64,000 bases of DNA from Pseudaminobacter soli (ex Zhang et al. 2022) (GCF_014595955.1 NZ_JABVCF010000009.1:1-64000); one strand, 5' to 3'. Numbered from the stretch's first letter, positions 28,379 to 37,722 are shown. The notes: a model not told the origin generated them from the letters alone. Numbers and translations: made by a program.

Positions 28379-28404
28379 CTGGTACTCCTCCCAAAGCCAC
28401 AAAA

Positions 28405-28439
28405 ATGAGCAAATGCCTTTACTATGGGCATTTACTCAT
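28405..28439. promoter_or_regulatory. Candidate SmoC operator (inverted repeat)
   Basis: Near-perfect 13-base arms ATGAGCAAATGCC (28405-28417) and GGCATTTACTCAT (28427-28439), one mismatch, 9-base spacer. It sits just upstream of smoE and within the region shared with the divergent regulator gene. Long dyads with such spacing fit a multimeric SorC/DeoR-type regulator. Assignment to SmoC is inference. Confidence 0.55.
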
Positions 28440-28529
28440 CTGAATTCCCGTGCGTCAAGTCGGTTTCAGTGCTGCAGCGCAACAATGACGCGGCCCCTCC
28501 TTTCCCGCCGCCAGCGTGCGCTTGACCTA

Positions 28530-28545
28530 AGGACCTTGCGGTCCT
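28530..28545. repeat. Hairpin/dyad upstream of smoC
   Basis: Perfect arms AGGACC (28530-28535) and GGTCCT (28540-28545) with a TTGC loop, about 130 bases before the smoC ATG. CTTGAC just upstream (from 28521) resembles a -35 element. Its role is unknown. Confidence 0.3.
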
Positions 28546-28672
28546 CGACCAAGATGCTAGCCCTTTGTTCCCTGACTTGGGATATTGTAGCTATGGCGCT
28601 TGCGAGCACCTGCCCACTCTGGCAGAAATTGCCCACGCTGCGATGGAATGGTCTCAAGGAGCGACGGCGATA

Positions 28673-29629
28673 ATGGCTGGCCGGGTAGAAGCAACGATTG
28701 GCCGACACGACGATGCCGCGCGGGCCGGCTGGCTCTATTACGTTGCCGGCAACACGCAGGACCAGATCGCGTCGAAGCTGGGTGTTTCGCGCCAGACGGC
28801 GCAGCGGCTGGTATCGCTGGCGGTCTCGGAGGGCCTGATCAAAGTAAGGCTCGACCATCCGATTGCCGAGTGCCTGCAGCTCGGCGAAAAGCTGAAATCA
28901 CGCTTCGCGCTCGATCTGGTCGAGGTGGTGCCGAGCGACCCCGGCAACTCTTCCACCACCATCGGTGTTGCCGAGGCGGCCGCCACCGAGATCGAGAAGC
29001 GCCTGCGCTCGCCGCAGCCCGTCGTGATGGCGATCGGCACCGGCCGGACTCTAAAGGCGGCGATCGAGCAACTCGCCCCGATGGAATGCCCGCAGCACAA
29101 AATCATCTCGCTGACCGGCAACATCGCACCCGATGGGTCGGCCGCCTACTACAACGTCATCTTCACCATCGCCGACCTGATCAAGGCGCGCGCCTACCCC
29201 ATGCCCCTGCCGGTCATCGCCTCTTCGCCGGCCGAGCGCGAGATGCTGCACAGCCAGCCCATGATCAGGCAGACCATGGCGCTGGCGGCGGAAGCCGACG
29301 TCACTTTCGTAGGCATCGGTGATCTCGGCCCCAATGCGCCGCTCTACGTGGACGGCTTCATCACCGAAGCCGAGCTAAAGGCGCTGCAGAAGGCCGGCGC
29401 TGTGGGTGAGATCGTCGGCTGGGCCTTCGACCGCGACGGCCGCATGATCGAGGGCCTGACCAACGAGCGTGTCGCGGCCGCGCCGCTGCCGTCGCGGGAG
29501 AAGTCGCTCGTCGTAGCACTTGCCATGGGTGAGACGAAGCTGCCCGCCATCCGGGCCGCGCTCAACCGCCGCCTGGTCAACGGCATCATCACCGACGAAC
29601 GGACAGCGTCAGCGCTCGTGGTTGAGTAG
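28673..29629 (+). CDS. smoC: SorC-family sugar-binding transcriptional regulator (SmoC type)
   Basis: A 318-residue regulator. The N-terminal helix-turn-helix reads YVAGNTQDQIASKLGVSRQTAQRLV, here split by position: YYVAGNTQDQ then KLGVSRQTAQ. The C-terminal sugar-binding domain has VMAIGTGRTLKAAI, FVGIGDLG and VGEIVGWAFD, typical of the SorC phosphosugar-isomerase-like fold. It probably senses a polyol or sugar phosphate and controls the divergent smoEFGK-mtlK operon. The ATG at 28673 has AAGGAGCG upstream; the frame is open earlier without conserved sequence. Confidence 0.9.
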   Translation: MAGRVEATIGRHDDAARAGWLYYVAGNTQDQIASKLGVSRQTAQRLVSLAVSEGLIKVRLDHPIAECLQLGEKLKSRFALDLVEVVPSDPGNSSTTIGVAEAAATEIEKRLRSPQPVVMAIGTGRTLKAAIEQLAPMECPQHKIISLTGNIAPDGSAAYYNVIFTIADLIKARAYPMPLPVIASSPAEREMLHSQPMIRQTMALAAEADVTFVGIGDLGPNAPLYVDGFITEAELKALQKAGAVGEIVGWAFDRDGRMIEGLTNERVAAAPLPSREKSLVVALAMGETKLPAIRAALNRRLVNGIITDERTASALVVE

Positions 29630-29647
29630 CCTCCGATCAGAGTGCAT

Positions 29648-29666
29648 TGTGGCCGCTTCGGCCACA
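29648..29666. terminator. Stem-loop between convergent smoC and emrB
   Basis: Perfect 8-base arms TGTGGCCG (29648-29655) and CGGCCACA (29659-29666) with a CTT loop lie in the 54-base gap between two convergent stops. Its position suits a bidirectional terminator; the T-run is weak on both sides. Confidence 0.5.
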
Positions 29667-29683
29667 GCCGCGTTTGGTAGCCG

Positions 29684-31222
29684 TCACTCCATATGAGCAG
29701 CGGCCGGCGCGCCCGCCGCTGCAGGTGCAAGCTTCGGCTTGCGAAGGAACAATGCCAGCGGAATTGCCGACAGCGTGACGATCATCATCAGCTTGAAGTC
29801 GTTGATGTACGAAATCATCATCGCCTGAGCGTTGACCAACTGATCGACCCGCGCCAGCGCCGTGATGTCGCCGCTGGCTGCGGCGGGCGAAAGCGTCTGA
29901 AGCGTTGGGTTGAAGGGGTTGATCGCTGCCGACAGCTCCTCGTGGTTCACCTGGATGTTCTGCGTGAGCAGCACGGTGACGATCGAGATGCCGATCGACG
30001 AGCCGATGTTGCGCACCAGGCTGAACAGGCTCGCGGCATCGGTGCGGAACCGGGGGTCGAGCGTGGCGAACGCGACGGTCGAAAGCGGCACGAACACAAG
30101 CCCCAGTCCCAGTCCCTGGATGACCCCGGACAGGATGATGAGATGGTCGTCCATCTGCGGCGAGAATGTCGTCATATCGTGCAGCGACCACGCGGTCAGG
30201 GCCAGGCCCGTAACGACCAGCAGTCGCGCATCGACCAGCCGCACGAGACGGCCAACCAGGATCATCGAGATCATCGTGCCCACGCCGCGCGGCGCCATCA
30301 CCAGTCCGGTCAGGATGGTTGAATGGTTGAAGAGCCGCGACAGCATCGGCGGCAGCAAGGCAAGGCTTGCCAGCAGGATGATGCCGACCACGAAGATAAA
30401 GATCAGCCCCGTGACGAAATTCCGGTCCTTGAAGATCGCCGGGTCGATGAAGGTGTCCCTGCCGGTGAGCAGATGGATGGCGAAGATCCAGAAGCCGGTG
30501 ATCGAAAGCCCCAGTTCGATCCAGATCTCCGCGGCCGAGAACCAGTCCACCTCCGCGCCGCGGTCGAGCATCAGTTGAAGCGCGCCGACGCCCAACGAGA
30601 GCATGGCGAAGCCGAAGAAGTCGAAACCGCGCAGCCTCTTCGCGGCCCTCGGCAGATAGATCGCCGATCCGAGGAAGGCGAGGATGCCGACCGGCAGGTT
30701 GATGAAGAAGACCCAGCGCCAGTTGAACGCCTCGGTCAGCCAGCCGCCGAGCGTCGGGCCGATGATCGGGCCGACCATGATGCCGGCGCCCCACATGGCC
30801 ATCGCCGAGCCGTGACGCTCCGGTGGGTTGATGTCGAGCAGGAAGGTCTGGGACAGCGGCACGATCGCCGCGCCGAACAGGCCTTGCAGAACCCGAAAGC
30901 CGACCATTGATTCCAGGCTCCACGACAGTCCGCAGGCCATCGAAGCGACGGTGAAGCCGACGATCGAAGTAAGGAACAGCTCGCGCCGGCCAAAACGGTC
31001 CGAAAGCCAGCCGGTGACCGGCGTCATGATCGCAGCGGCCACGATGTAGGAGGTCAGCACCCAGTTGATAGTGTCCTGGCTGGCGCCCAGGTCACCGGTC
31101 ATGTTCGGTAGCGCAACGTTGGCGATCGTCGTGTCGAGCACCTGCATGATGGTGCCGAGCATGATCGAGATCGTGATCAGGCCGCGATGCTGCACGCCGC
31201 CGGCATTGTTTGGAGCAGTCAT
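29684..31222 (-). CDS. emrB: DHA2-family MFS efflux transporter (EmrB/QacA)
   Basis: A 512-residue protein with 14 predicted helices. Motifs A (GWLSDRFGRRELFL), the QDTINWVLTSYIV loop, and the LDTTIANVALP motif of helix 1 define DHA2 multidrug exporters. With the adjacent HlyD-type adaptor it would form a tripartite pump using an outer-membrane channel encoded elsewhere. It follows emrA after 67 bases and is probably controlled by the MarR gene at the head of the operon. Confidence 0.93.
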   Translation of the reverse strand: MTAPNNAGGVQHRGLITISIMLGTIMQVLDTTIANVALPNMTGDLGASQDTINWVLTSYIVAAAIMTPVTGWLSDRFGRRELFLTSIVGFTVASMACGLSWSLESMVGFRVLQGLFGAAIVPLSQTFLLDINPPERHGSAMAMWGAGIMVGPIIGPTLGGWLTEAFNWRWVFFINLPVGILAFLGSAIYLPRAAKRLRGFDFFGFAMLSLGVGALQLMLDRGAEVDWFSAAEIWIELGLSITGFWIFAIHLLTGRDTFIDPAIFKDRNFVTGLIFIFVVGIILLASLALLPPMLSRLFNHSTILTGLVMAPRGVGTMISMILVGRLVRLVDARLLVVTGLALTAWSLHDMTTFSPQMDDHLIILSGVIQGLGLGLVFVPLSTVAFATLDPRFRTDAASLFSLVRNIGSSIGISIVTVLLTQNIQVNHEELSAAINPFNPTLQTLSPAAASGDITALARVDQLVNAQAMMISYINDFKLMMIVTLSAIPLALFLRKPKLAPAAAGAPAAAHME

Positions 31223-31289
31223 AGCAAATCACATCCACTCGGCGCGGAGGCCCGGCGGGCACCTGCGCCGAGAGCTCATTTCCAGAGGT

Positions 31290-32423
31290 TTACTCGGCCG
31301 CGAAGGCGGTCCCGAACAAATCGCCGAGATGGCGTTGCACGCCGGTGTCGACCTCGACGGTCGCGCTCATTCCGGTCCGGAGCAGCAGCGAGGGATCGTC
31401 GCTCTCCAGCTTCAGCCGCACGGGAATTCGCTGGGTGACTTTCACCCAGTTGCCGGTCGCATTCTGGGCAGGCAGCAGCGAGAACTCGGATCCCGTGCCG
31501 GCGCCGATCGAGTCCACCTTCGCCTTGATGGGACGGTTAGGATAGGTGTCGAGCCAGACGTCCGCCTCCTGGCCGAGCTTCATGTTCGTCAGTTGGGTTT
31601 CCTTGAAATTGGCCTCGACCCAGGTGTCCCCGGTCTCCACCAGGCTGAAGAGAGGCGTCCCCACGGAGACCATCTGTCCCGACTTGAACGAGGCCGCCTG
31701 CGAGATGATCCCGTCGGCGGGCGCGCGGACCGTCGTCAGCCCGAGCTGCCAGGCGGCCTTGTCGCGGGCTGCCTGGGCGGCCAGAACGGAGGGATGCTGA
31801 TCGGTCGGGATCTCCGGGTCGCCGCCCAGCGCGGCACGCGCGCTGGCGATCACCTGTTCGGAGGTCGCCTGCTGCTGCTGCGCCTTTTCGAGGTCATGGC
31901 GGGCCGTGTCCAGCGCCGACTGCGTGCCGATCCCCTTCTGGGTCAAGGCCGATTGCCGGTCGAGAAGCGTCTTCTGAAACGCGACCTCTTCCCTCGCAAG
32001 CTTCTGCTGCGCGATCGCCTGGCTGTAGGAGGCGCGAAGCTGCTCGACCTGGAGCCGCGCTTGCGCAAGAGCCGCGTCGGCCTGGTTGAGCGCGATGCGA
32101 TAGGGCTCGGGATCGATGGCGAAGAGCACGTCGCCTGCCTTTACCATGGCGTTCTCGGCCAGATTGACTTCGACCACCCGGCCCGAAGCTTCGGACGAAA
32201 TCGTCACCCGCGCCTGACGTAGATTCGCGTTGTCCGTCTCCTGAATGCGCCCGCCGGTCATCCAATGATAGCCTCCGCCTGCCGCAAGCAGGAGCGGCAG
32301 CGCCAGCATCAGCACGAAGCGCCGGAATCGACGCAGCTTCGGCTTGGGAGCCGGCGTAGCAGCATCAGCCACCGTCATATCGATCTTCTCGGCGGTCTCG
32401 TCCGCCTTGGTTCTTGCATTCAT
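31290..32423 (-). CDS. emrA: HlyD/EmrA-family periplasmic adaptor
   Basis: A 377-residue membrane-fusion protein: short cytoplasmic N-terminus, one membrane helix (about 35-55), biotinyl-lipoyl half-motif ISSEASGRVVEVNLAEN, a long Gln/Ala-rich coiled coil (about 110-220), second half-motif RAPADGIISQ, and a beta-barrel. It links EmrB to an outer-membrane channel. ATG at 32423; the extra open frame upstream overlaps the MarR end and is not conserved. The gap to marR is 22 bases. Confidence 0.92.
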   Translation of the reverse strand: MNARTKADETAEKIDMTVADAATPAPKPKLRRFRRFVLMLALPLLLAAGGGYHWMTGGRIQETDNANLRQARVTISSEASGRVVEVNLAENAMVKAGDVLFAIDPEPYRIALNQADAALAQARLQVEQLRASYSQAIAQQKLAREEVAFQKTLLDRQSALTQKGIGTQSALDTARHDLEKAQQQQATSEQVIASARAALGGDPEIPTDQHPSVLAAQAARDKAAWQLGLTTVRAPADGIISQAASFKSGQMVSVGTPLFSLVETGDTWVEANFKETQLTNMKLGQEADVWLDTYPNRPIKAKVDSIGAGTGSEFSLLPAQNATGNWVKVTQRIPVRLKLESDDPSLLLRTGMSATVEVDTGVQRHLGDLFGTAFAAE

Positions 32424-32445
32424 CGTCCCGCACCTTCCGGCACTC

Positions 32446-32943
32446 TCAATTTGTCTCTCGCGCGGCAGTTGCATCGTCCCGCCCGGGCGCTCCGCAGACG
32501 GGCTCGCCGTCTGCCAGGTTCGCCACGATCGTCTCAAGCGCGTGCACCAGCGTCTTACGCTCAGCCTCCGACAGGCCGGCAAGCGCCTCGTCGTAGATCG
32601 TCCCCGCGACTTCCTTCACCTTTCCGAAGGCACCGCGGGCCTTCTCGGTCGCGAACACCATCCGCACGCGCCGGTCTTCGCTGGAGGCCCGGCGCTCGAT
32701 CCAGCCGCCTTCCTCCATCCGGTCCAGCAGTCGCGAGACGCTGATCGGCTCGATTTCGAGCAGTTCCGCCAGCCGCTTCTGCGCCACGCCCTCGTCCTTG
32801 ATCAGCCGGACGAGCAGCCGCCATTGCGCAGAGGAAAGACCGTAGTCAGCCGCGCGCAGTTCGAAGCGTTTCTGCATCAGGCGCGCCGCGTGATGGATCA
32901 GGATGCCAAGTGGGATTGTACCGCCGCTTTTCATGAGCAGCAT
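32446..32943 (-). CDS. MarR-family transcriptional regulator
   Basis: A 165-residue winged-helix repressor: LSSAQWRLLVRL, recognition region AELLEIEPISVSRLLDRMEEGGWIERR (motif spans about residues 61-87) and wing EDRRVRMV. It heads the emrAB operon and would be released by a toxic ligand. Two starts are possible (ATG at 32943 and 32934); neither has a clear ribosome site. A perfect palindrome just upstream is its likely operator. Confidence 0.9.
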   Translation of the reverse strand: MLLMKSGGTIPLGILIHHAARLMQKRFELRAADYGLSSAQWRLLVRLIKDEGVAQKRLAELLEIEPISVSRLLDRMEEGGWIERRASSEDRRVRMVFATEKARGAFGKVKEVAGTIYDEALAGLSEAERKTLVHALETIVANLADGEPVCGAPGRDDATAARETN

Positions 32944-32949
32944 ATATTA

Positions 32950-32961
32950 TAAGCATGCTTA
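32950..32961. promoter_or_regulatory. Candidate MarR operator palindrome
   Basis: TAAGCATGCTTA is a perfect 12-base palindrome that begins 7 bases before the MarR start codon, embedded in A/T-rich sequence. Its size and A/T-rich edges suit a MarR dimer. Binding here would block transcription of the marR-emrA-emrB operon. Confidence 0.55.
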
Positions 32962-33060
32962 CTAGACAAGAATGCACCCGCTGATTCAGCCATGCATGAA
33001 GGGCATGGCAGCCATCGCGCAGATGCGTGGCTTAATTGCGTGGGGGTACGAGGCTTTCGA

Positions 33061-34137
33061 TTAGGCCGCGAGGACCAGCTTCTCACCTGATCCGGCGTCG
33101 AACAGTTGGATGTCGGCGGGGTCGGCCTGGAGGGTGAGCACGCTTCCGGGTTGGGGCTCGATCCTCGAGCGGAAGACGCAACGTACATCGCGATCCGCAA
33201 CACGGCCGAAGACGTGGGTTTCGGGGCCGGTCGGCTCCACGACCTCCACGGTCAGGCGCAGCCTACCATCATCCGAAAGCTGATATTTCTCGGGCCGGAT
33301 ACCGACCTCCACGGCTGTTCCCTCCTGGGCTGCCACATCCGCGGCGGCCAGCATCGTGCCGTCGGCCAGTTCCACCGCCGTCTGACCCGAGCGGCGGCGG
33401 AGCGTGCCCGGCAAAAAGCTCATGGCCGGCGAGCCGATGAAACTCGCCACGAACAGATTGGCGGGATGATCATAGAGCTCAAGCGGTTTTCCGATCTGCT
33501 CGATACGGCCGGCGTTCATCACCACGATGCGGTCGGCCATGGTCATCGCCTCGATCTGGTCGTGGGTGACGTAAACGATCGTGGTGCCGAGCTTCTGGTG
33601 CAGCGCCTTGATCTCGGTGCGCATCTGCACGCGCAGCTTGGCGTCGAGGTTGGACAGCGGCTCATCGAACAGGAAGACCTTCGGATCGCGCACGATCGCG
33701 CGCCCCATGGCAACGCGCTGCCGCTGCCCGCCCGAAAGCTGCCCCGGCGTCCGCGAAAGGTAAGGGGAAAGATTGAGGATGCCTGCCGCCCGGGTCAACG
33801 CGCTCTCGGTGGCCTGCTCCGGCTCTCCGCGGACCCGCGGGCCGAAGGTGATGTTGTTCCTGACAGTCATGTGCGGGAACAGCGCATAGGACTGGAACAC
33901 CATCGAGATGTTGCGCTTCTGCGGCGGGACGTCGTTTGCGCGTTCGCCGCCGATCAGCAGGTCGCCGTCCGATATCTCCTCGAGGCCGGCGATCATTCGC
34001 AGCAGCGTCGATTTTCCGCAACCCGAAGGTCCGACGAGCACGATGAACTCGCCATCGGCGATGTCGAGGGACAGGTCCTCGACCACCTTCACGCTGCCGA
34101 ACCGCTTGGCGATGTTGCGCAGGCTCAGATCGGCCAC
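33061..34137 (-). CDS. Carbohydrate ABC transporter ATP-binding protein
   Basis: A 358-residue MalK/UgpC-type ATPase: Walker [10 protein letters not shown], signature LSGGQRQR, Walker [12 protein letters not shown], switch THDQIEAM, then the regulatory OB fold ([10 protein letters not shown]). GTG start at 34137. It is transcribed away from the binding protein and permease genes that begin at 34312, an unusual split of one transporter over two divergent units. It is very similar in layout to the SmoK ATPase 8 kb away. Confidence 0.92.
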   Translation of the reverse strand: MADLSLRNIAKRFGSVKVVEDLSLDIADGEFIVLVGPSGCGKSTLLRMIAGLEEISDGDLLIGGERANDVPPQKRNISMVFQSYALFPHMTVRNNITFGPRVRGEPEQATESALTRAAGILNLSPYLSRTPGQLSGGQRQRVAMGRAIVRDPKVFLFDEPLSNLDAKLRVQMRTEIKALHQKLGTTIVYVTHDQIEAMTMADRIVVMNAGRIEQIGKPLELYDHPANLFVASFIGSPAMSFLPGTLRRRSGQTAVELADGTMLAAADVAAQEGTAVEVGIRPEKYQLSDDGRLRLTVEVVEPTGPETHVFGRVADRDVRCVFRSRIEPQPGSVLTLQADPADIQLFDAGSGEKLVLAA

Positions 34138-34311
34138 CGGCCACCCCCGTTTTCATTTTTCTGAGGGTAAGGCTGCCAGTGGTCAGGCTCAATGGCAACT
34201 GGCTTCTAACATTCCGCTTGAAAAGGCTTCCTAGATGCAAAATTGTGTCGGCGGGGCAAGACCGGCGCTTTTACTGCGCGACAGGGCTGCGAACCCAAGA
34301 GGGAGAGAGAT
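34138..34311. promoter_or_regulatory. Divergent promoter region of second sugar ABC transporter
   Basis: This 174-base gap feeds the ATPase gene leftward and the binding protein gene rightward. It contains nested inverted repeats: GCCAGT (34175-34180) / ACTGGC (34198-34203), and TGCCA (34174-34178) / TGGCA (34193-34197). This could be the binding site of a LacI-type regulator not encoded in the window. Confidence 0.4.
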
Positions 34312-35553
34312 ATGTCGTTCAACTGGTTGAAGACGGCGTTCGTAGGAAGCGTCGCCGCTATTGCGCTGGCAGGCAACGCCTATGCCGACACCGTCCGTGT
34401 TACTGTGGCCGAATATAGTTCGAAGACCGGTCCTTATTTCGAGAAGGTCGCCTCCGAATTCGAAGCTGCCAATCCCGGCTCCGACATTCAGATCGAAGTG
34501 GTGCCTTGGGATGTGCTGCAGCAGAAGCTGACGACCGATATCTCTGGCGGCGCCAATGCTGATCTCGCCATCATCGGCACGCGCTGGCTGATCGACTATG
34601 TCCAGCAGGGCGTAGCGGCGCCGCTCGATGAGTACATGAACGACGAGTTCAAGGGCCGCTTCATCGAGACCTTCCTGTCGCCATCGGTGATGGACGGCAA
34701 GACCTACGGCCTGCCGATCGCGGCTTCGGCCCGCGCCATGTACTACAACAAGGAGTTGTTCGAGAAAGCCGGCATCACCCAGCCGCCTGCCAACTGGGAC
34801 GAACTGAAGGCGGCCGCGCAGAAGATCAAGGCCTTGGGCGGCGACGTCTACGGCTTCGGCCTCCAAGGCAAGGAGATCGAGACCGACGTCTATTTCTACT
34901 ACGCGTTCTGGTCCCAGGGCGGCAATCTGATCGACAAGGACGGGACGTCCGGCCTCGACAGCGAGGCTGCTTACAAGGCGGCCGAACTCTACAAGTCGCT
35001 GATCGACGAGGGCCTGACCGAGCCGGGCGTCACCTCGCTCAATCGCGAGGACGTGCAGAACCTGTTCAAGCAGGGCCGCGTCGGCATGATGATCACGGCG
35101 CCCTTCCTCGCGGCGCAGATCAAGGAGGAAGCTCCGAACCTGAAGTACGGCGTGGCGGCCATTCCCGCCGGCCCGAACGGCGACCGCGGCACCTATGGCG
35201 TCACCGACTCGATCATCATGTTCGAGAACTCCCAGAACAAGGAGACCGCCTGGAAATTCCTCGACTATCTCTTCACCACCGACAAGCGTGAGGAGTTCAC
35301 CGCCGGCGAAGGCTTCCTGCCCGTCAACAAGGAAGAGGCGACTCGCCCGGTCTTTGCCGAGAATGCCGACCTGAAGGCGTTTACCGACCTCCTGCCGAAC
35401 GCCCGTTTCGCGCCGGTCATTCCCGGCTGGGAGGAAATCGCCGCGGTGACGTCGAACGCGATACAGAAGATCTATCTCGGCCAGGGCGAGATCAAGCCGA
35501 CCCTGGACGCCGCCGCGGCCGAGATCGACGGCATCATCGCCAAGAACAAGTAG
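34312..35553 (+). CDS. Carbohydrate ABC transporter substrate-binding protein
   Basis: A 413-residue family-1 extracellular binding protein with a signal peptide ending at GNAYAD. It contains the fold features [36 protein letters not shown] and KQGRVGMMI. The ATG at 34312 has GGGAGA about 6 bases upstream. The substrate is probably a sugar or polyol but cannot be named from sequence. It is followed by a strong hairpin and then the two permease genes. Confidence 0.9.
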   Translation: MSFNWLKTAFVGSVAAIALAGNAYADTVRVTVAEYSSKTGPYFEKVASEFEAANPGSDIQIEVVPWDVLQQKLTTDISGGANADLAIIGTRWLIDYVQQGVAAPLDEYMNDEFKGRFIETFLSPSVMDGKTYGLPIAASARAMYYNKELFEKAGITQPPANWDELKAAAQKIKALGGDVYGFGLQGKEIETDVYFYYAFWSQGGNLIDKDGTSGLDSEAAYKAAELYKSLIDEGLTEPGVTSLNREDVQNLFKQGRVGMMITAPFLAAQIKEEAPNLKYGVAAIPAGPNGDRGTYGVTDSIIMFENSQNKETAWKFLDYLFTTDKREEFTAGEGFLPVNKEEATRPVFAENADLKAFTDLLPNARFAPVIPGWEEIAAVTSNAIQKIYLGQGEIKPTLDAAAAEIDGIIAKNK

Positions 35554-35603
35554 CAGGCTTCCCGCTAGACGGTCGGGCCCTGTCGGCCCGGCCGGTTCCC
35601 CTT

Positions 35604-35626
35604 CCCCGGACCCGCGCGGTCCGGGG
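35604..35626 (+). promoter_or_regulatory. Stem-loop between binding protein and permease genes
   Basis: Perfect 9-base arms CCCCGGACC (35604-35612) and GGTCCGGGG (35618-35626), loop CGCGC. It is not followed by a T-run, so it probably protects the 3' end of the binding protein mRNA or partly attenuates transcription into the permease genes. Confidence 0.55.
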
Positions 35627-35646
35627 ACTATCGAGGACTGACCACG

Positions 35647-35667
35647 ATGGCGACGAATACGGCATGA
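35647..35667 (+). other. Six-codon mini-ORF overlapping a permease start
   Basis: ATG GCG ACG AAT ACG GCA TGA begins about 8 bases after GAGGACT, and its stop overlaps the ATG of the permease gene (ATGA). It could carry ribosomes to the permease start by translational coupling. It might also be chance. Confidence 0.35.
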
Positions 35668-36539
35668 ATCGCTCGTTCCTGACCAATCCCTACGTGCTGG
35701 TCGCTCCCGGATTCTTCCTCGCCGCCTTCATCATCCTTTGGCCGCTTCTCCAACTTGGCCAGATCTCGCTCAGCGAAGTGAACCGCTTCGGCCAGCTCAA
35801 GGGGTTCGCCGGGCTGGAGAACTACGTGGCCGTCTTCACCGACCCGCAGTTCCTGAGCGCGCTTGCCCGCACCGGCATATGGACCTTCGGCATCGTGGCG
35901 GGAACCATCATCCTTTCCGTTCCGGTGGCCCTGGTCCTCAATGAAGACTTCTACGGGCGCGGGCTGGCGCGCATCATCGTCATGCTGCCCTGGGCGGTCT
36001 CGCTCACTATGACCGCGATCGTCTGGCGCTGGGCGCTCAACGGCGAGAGCGGCATGCTCAACTCAGCGCTGCGCGGCCTGGGGCTGATCGACCAGAACGT
36101 CCAGTGGCTGGCACAGGCGGCAACCGCCTTCCCCGTCCAGATCGTCATCGGCATCCTGGTCTCGATCCCGTTCACGGTGACGATCTTCCTCGGCGGGCTA
36201 TCTTCGATCCCCGACGACCTTTACGAGGCAGCGAAGCTCGAAGGCGCGAGCAACTGGCAGATGTTCTCGCGCATCACCCTGCCCCTGCTCGGCCCCTTCC
36301 TCAACATCGCCGTCGTGATGAACACCATCAACGTGTTCAATTCCTTCCCGATCATCTGGGCGACCACCCAGGGAGGTCCCGCCAACTCGACCGACATCCT
36401 CGTCACCTATCTCTACAAGCTCGGGTTCAACTTCGGGAAGCTTGGGGAGGCATCCGCGCTGTCGCTGATGATGTTCGCCCTGCTGCTGCTGTTCACGATC
36501 ATCTACGTGCGGCTCGCCATGCGGGGAGAACGTGCATGA
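35664..36539 (+). CDS. Carbohydrate ABC transporter permease (MalF type)
   Basis: A 291-residue six-helix permease; the EAA loop is [14 protein letters not shown]. The start ATG (35664) overlaps the six-codon mini-ORF. No ribosome site lies at a normal distance, which supports coupled translation. It overlaps the next permease gene by 4 bases. Confidence 0.9.
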   Translation: MNRSFLTNPYVLVAPGFFLAAFIILWPLLQLGQISLSEVNRFGQLKGFAGLENYVAVFTDPQFLSALARTGIWTFGIVAGTIILSVPVALVLNEDFYGRGLARIIVMLPWAVSLTMTAIVWRWALNGESGMLNSALRGLGLIDQNVQWLAQAATAFPVQIVIGILVSIPFTVTIFLGGLSSIPDDLYEAAKLEGASNWQMFSRITLPLLGPFLNIAVVMNTINVFNSFPIIWATTQGGPANSTDILVTYLYKLGFNFGKLGEASALSLMMFALLLLFTIIYVRLAMRGERA

Positions 36540-37378
36540 AGCCGGGCAGGAGGATGTCGCCCAAGGCGCGGCGCACGATCCTGTGCTGGCTGGTGCTGTC
36601 GCCGCTCGTCGTGGCGGTGCTGTTCCCGTTCGCGGTCATGTTCATCACCGCGATCAAGCCGCCGACCGAGGTCCTGCGCCCGACCTGGTGGCCGAGCGAG
36701 GTGCGGCTCGAGAACTTCGTGACGATGTGGAAGGCCACCAACTTTGGCACGGCACTGATGAACTCAATCTACGTCGCCGTCCTTTCCACGCTGATATCGC
36801 TGATCGTGTCCATCCCCGCCGCCTACGCGATGAGCCGGCTGCGCTTTACCGGACGCGGCTACTTCCAGCAGTTCCTTCTCGTCAGCCAGATGCTGTCGCC
36901 GATCGTGCTGGTGATCGGGCTCTTCCGCCTCGTGGTCGCGCTAAAACTCCTAGACAACGTGAATTCGGTGGTCGCGGTCTACGCCGCCTTCAACATCGCC
37001 TTCTCGGTCTGGATGCTGCAGAGCTATTTCTCGACCATCCCGCGCGATCTGGAGGAAGCGGCATGGATGGAGGGAGCTTCGTCCTGGCAGGCGCTGGTGC
37101 GGGTGTTCCTGCCGCTGGCGCTGCCGGCCATGGTGGTGACCGCCATCTTCTCCTTCATCAACGCCTGGAACGAGTTCGTCATCGCGCTGACCATGCTGAG
37201 GCGGCAGGAGAGCTACACCTTGCCGATCCAGGTGTTTTCGCTAGTGGCCGGCCGCTACACGGTCGAGTGGCACCATGTGATGGCCGCGGCTTTCGTGGCG
37301 ACCATCCCCGTCGCGGTAGTGTTCGCCTGGCTGCAGCGCTATCTCGTGCGAGGACTGGCACTCGGGGCCGTCAAGTAG
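36536..37378 (+). CDS. Carbohydrate ABC transporter permease (MalG type)
   Basis: A 280-residue six-helix permease with EAA loop [15 protein letters not shown] and the usual C-terminus [10 protein letters not shown]. The ATG overlaps the upstream permease stop (ATGA). It completes the transporter with the 34312 binding protein and, presumably, the divergent ATPase at 33061. Confidence 0.92.
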   Translation: MKPGRRMSPKARRTILCWLVLSPLVVAVLFPFAVMFITAIKPPTEVLRPTWWPSEVRLENFVTMWKATNFGTALMNSIYVAVLSTLISLIVSIPAAYAMSRLRFTGRGYFQQFLLVSQMLSPIVLVIGLFRLVVALKLLDNVNSVVAVYAAFNIAFSVWMLQSYFSTIPRDLEEAAWMEGASSWQALVRVFLPLALPAMVVTAIFSFINAWNEFVIALTMLRRQESYTLPIQVFSLVAGRYTVEWHHVMAAAFVATIPVAVVFAWLQRYLVRGLALGAVK

Positions 37379-37722
37379 GCACAGACGTCCCTCGGTAACT
37401 CGGGATAACGGCTCGGCTTGACGTTCAGAAAGCCGAGGGCAAGGTGGAAGCCTTCGAGCGGCGCGGGCGCGGATATCCGCGGCTTCTTCTTCGACCGTTC
37501 CGCCCGACACCCTCCTCTCATAGTCTCTTTCCCTACTCCGGGAGCTCTCCCGTCAGACCCTGGCCAGCGCAACGCGAGCAGAATTGCTCCCGGATAGTTT
37601 TGCGCTCTTGGACTTCCCCAATTTGCTTGAAGACCCTATTCGATGGGTCGCCGGATCGAACGGGGAACGATTCCCCCCGCAGCAGGTCTTTGGTCCCATT
37701 TGCGCACTACAGACGGTGATTG
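37379..37722. other. Gap before nhaA: terminator-like hairpin and structured leader
   Basis: 344 bases with no convincing gene. A perfect stem-loop CTCGGCTT/AAGCCGAG (37412-37419, 37430-37437) lies just after the permease stop and may end that transcript. The right half is a chain of hairpins leading to nhaA (listed separately). A palindrome CGGGAG-CT-CTCCCG lies at 37539-37552. Confidence 0.5.
37566..37676 (+). ncRNA. Structured 5' leader of nhaA, candidate riboswitch
   Basis: Nested and tandem perfect stems precede nhaA: an outer stem AGCGCAA (37566-37572) / TTGCGCT (37600-37606) enclosing GAGCA (37576-37580) / TGCTC (37585-37589); then GACCC (37632-37636) / GGGTC (37645-37649); then GGGGAA (37662-37667) / TTCCCC (37671-37676). 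The last ends 46 bases before the ATG. Ion-sensing leader classes are known upstream of nhaA genes in proteobacteria, but I cannot match this to a published consensus by eye. Confidence 0.4.
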
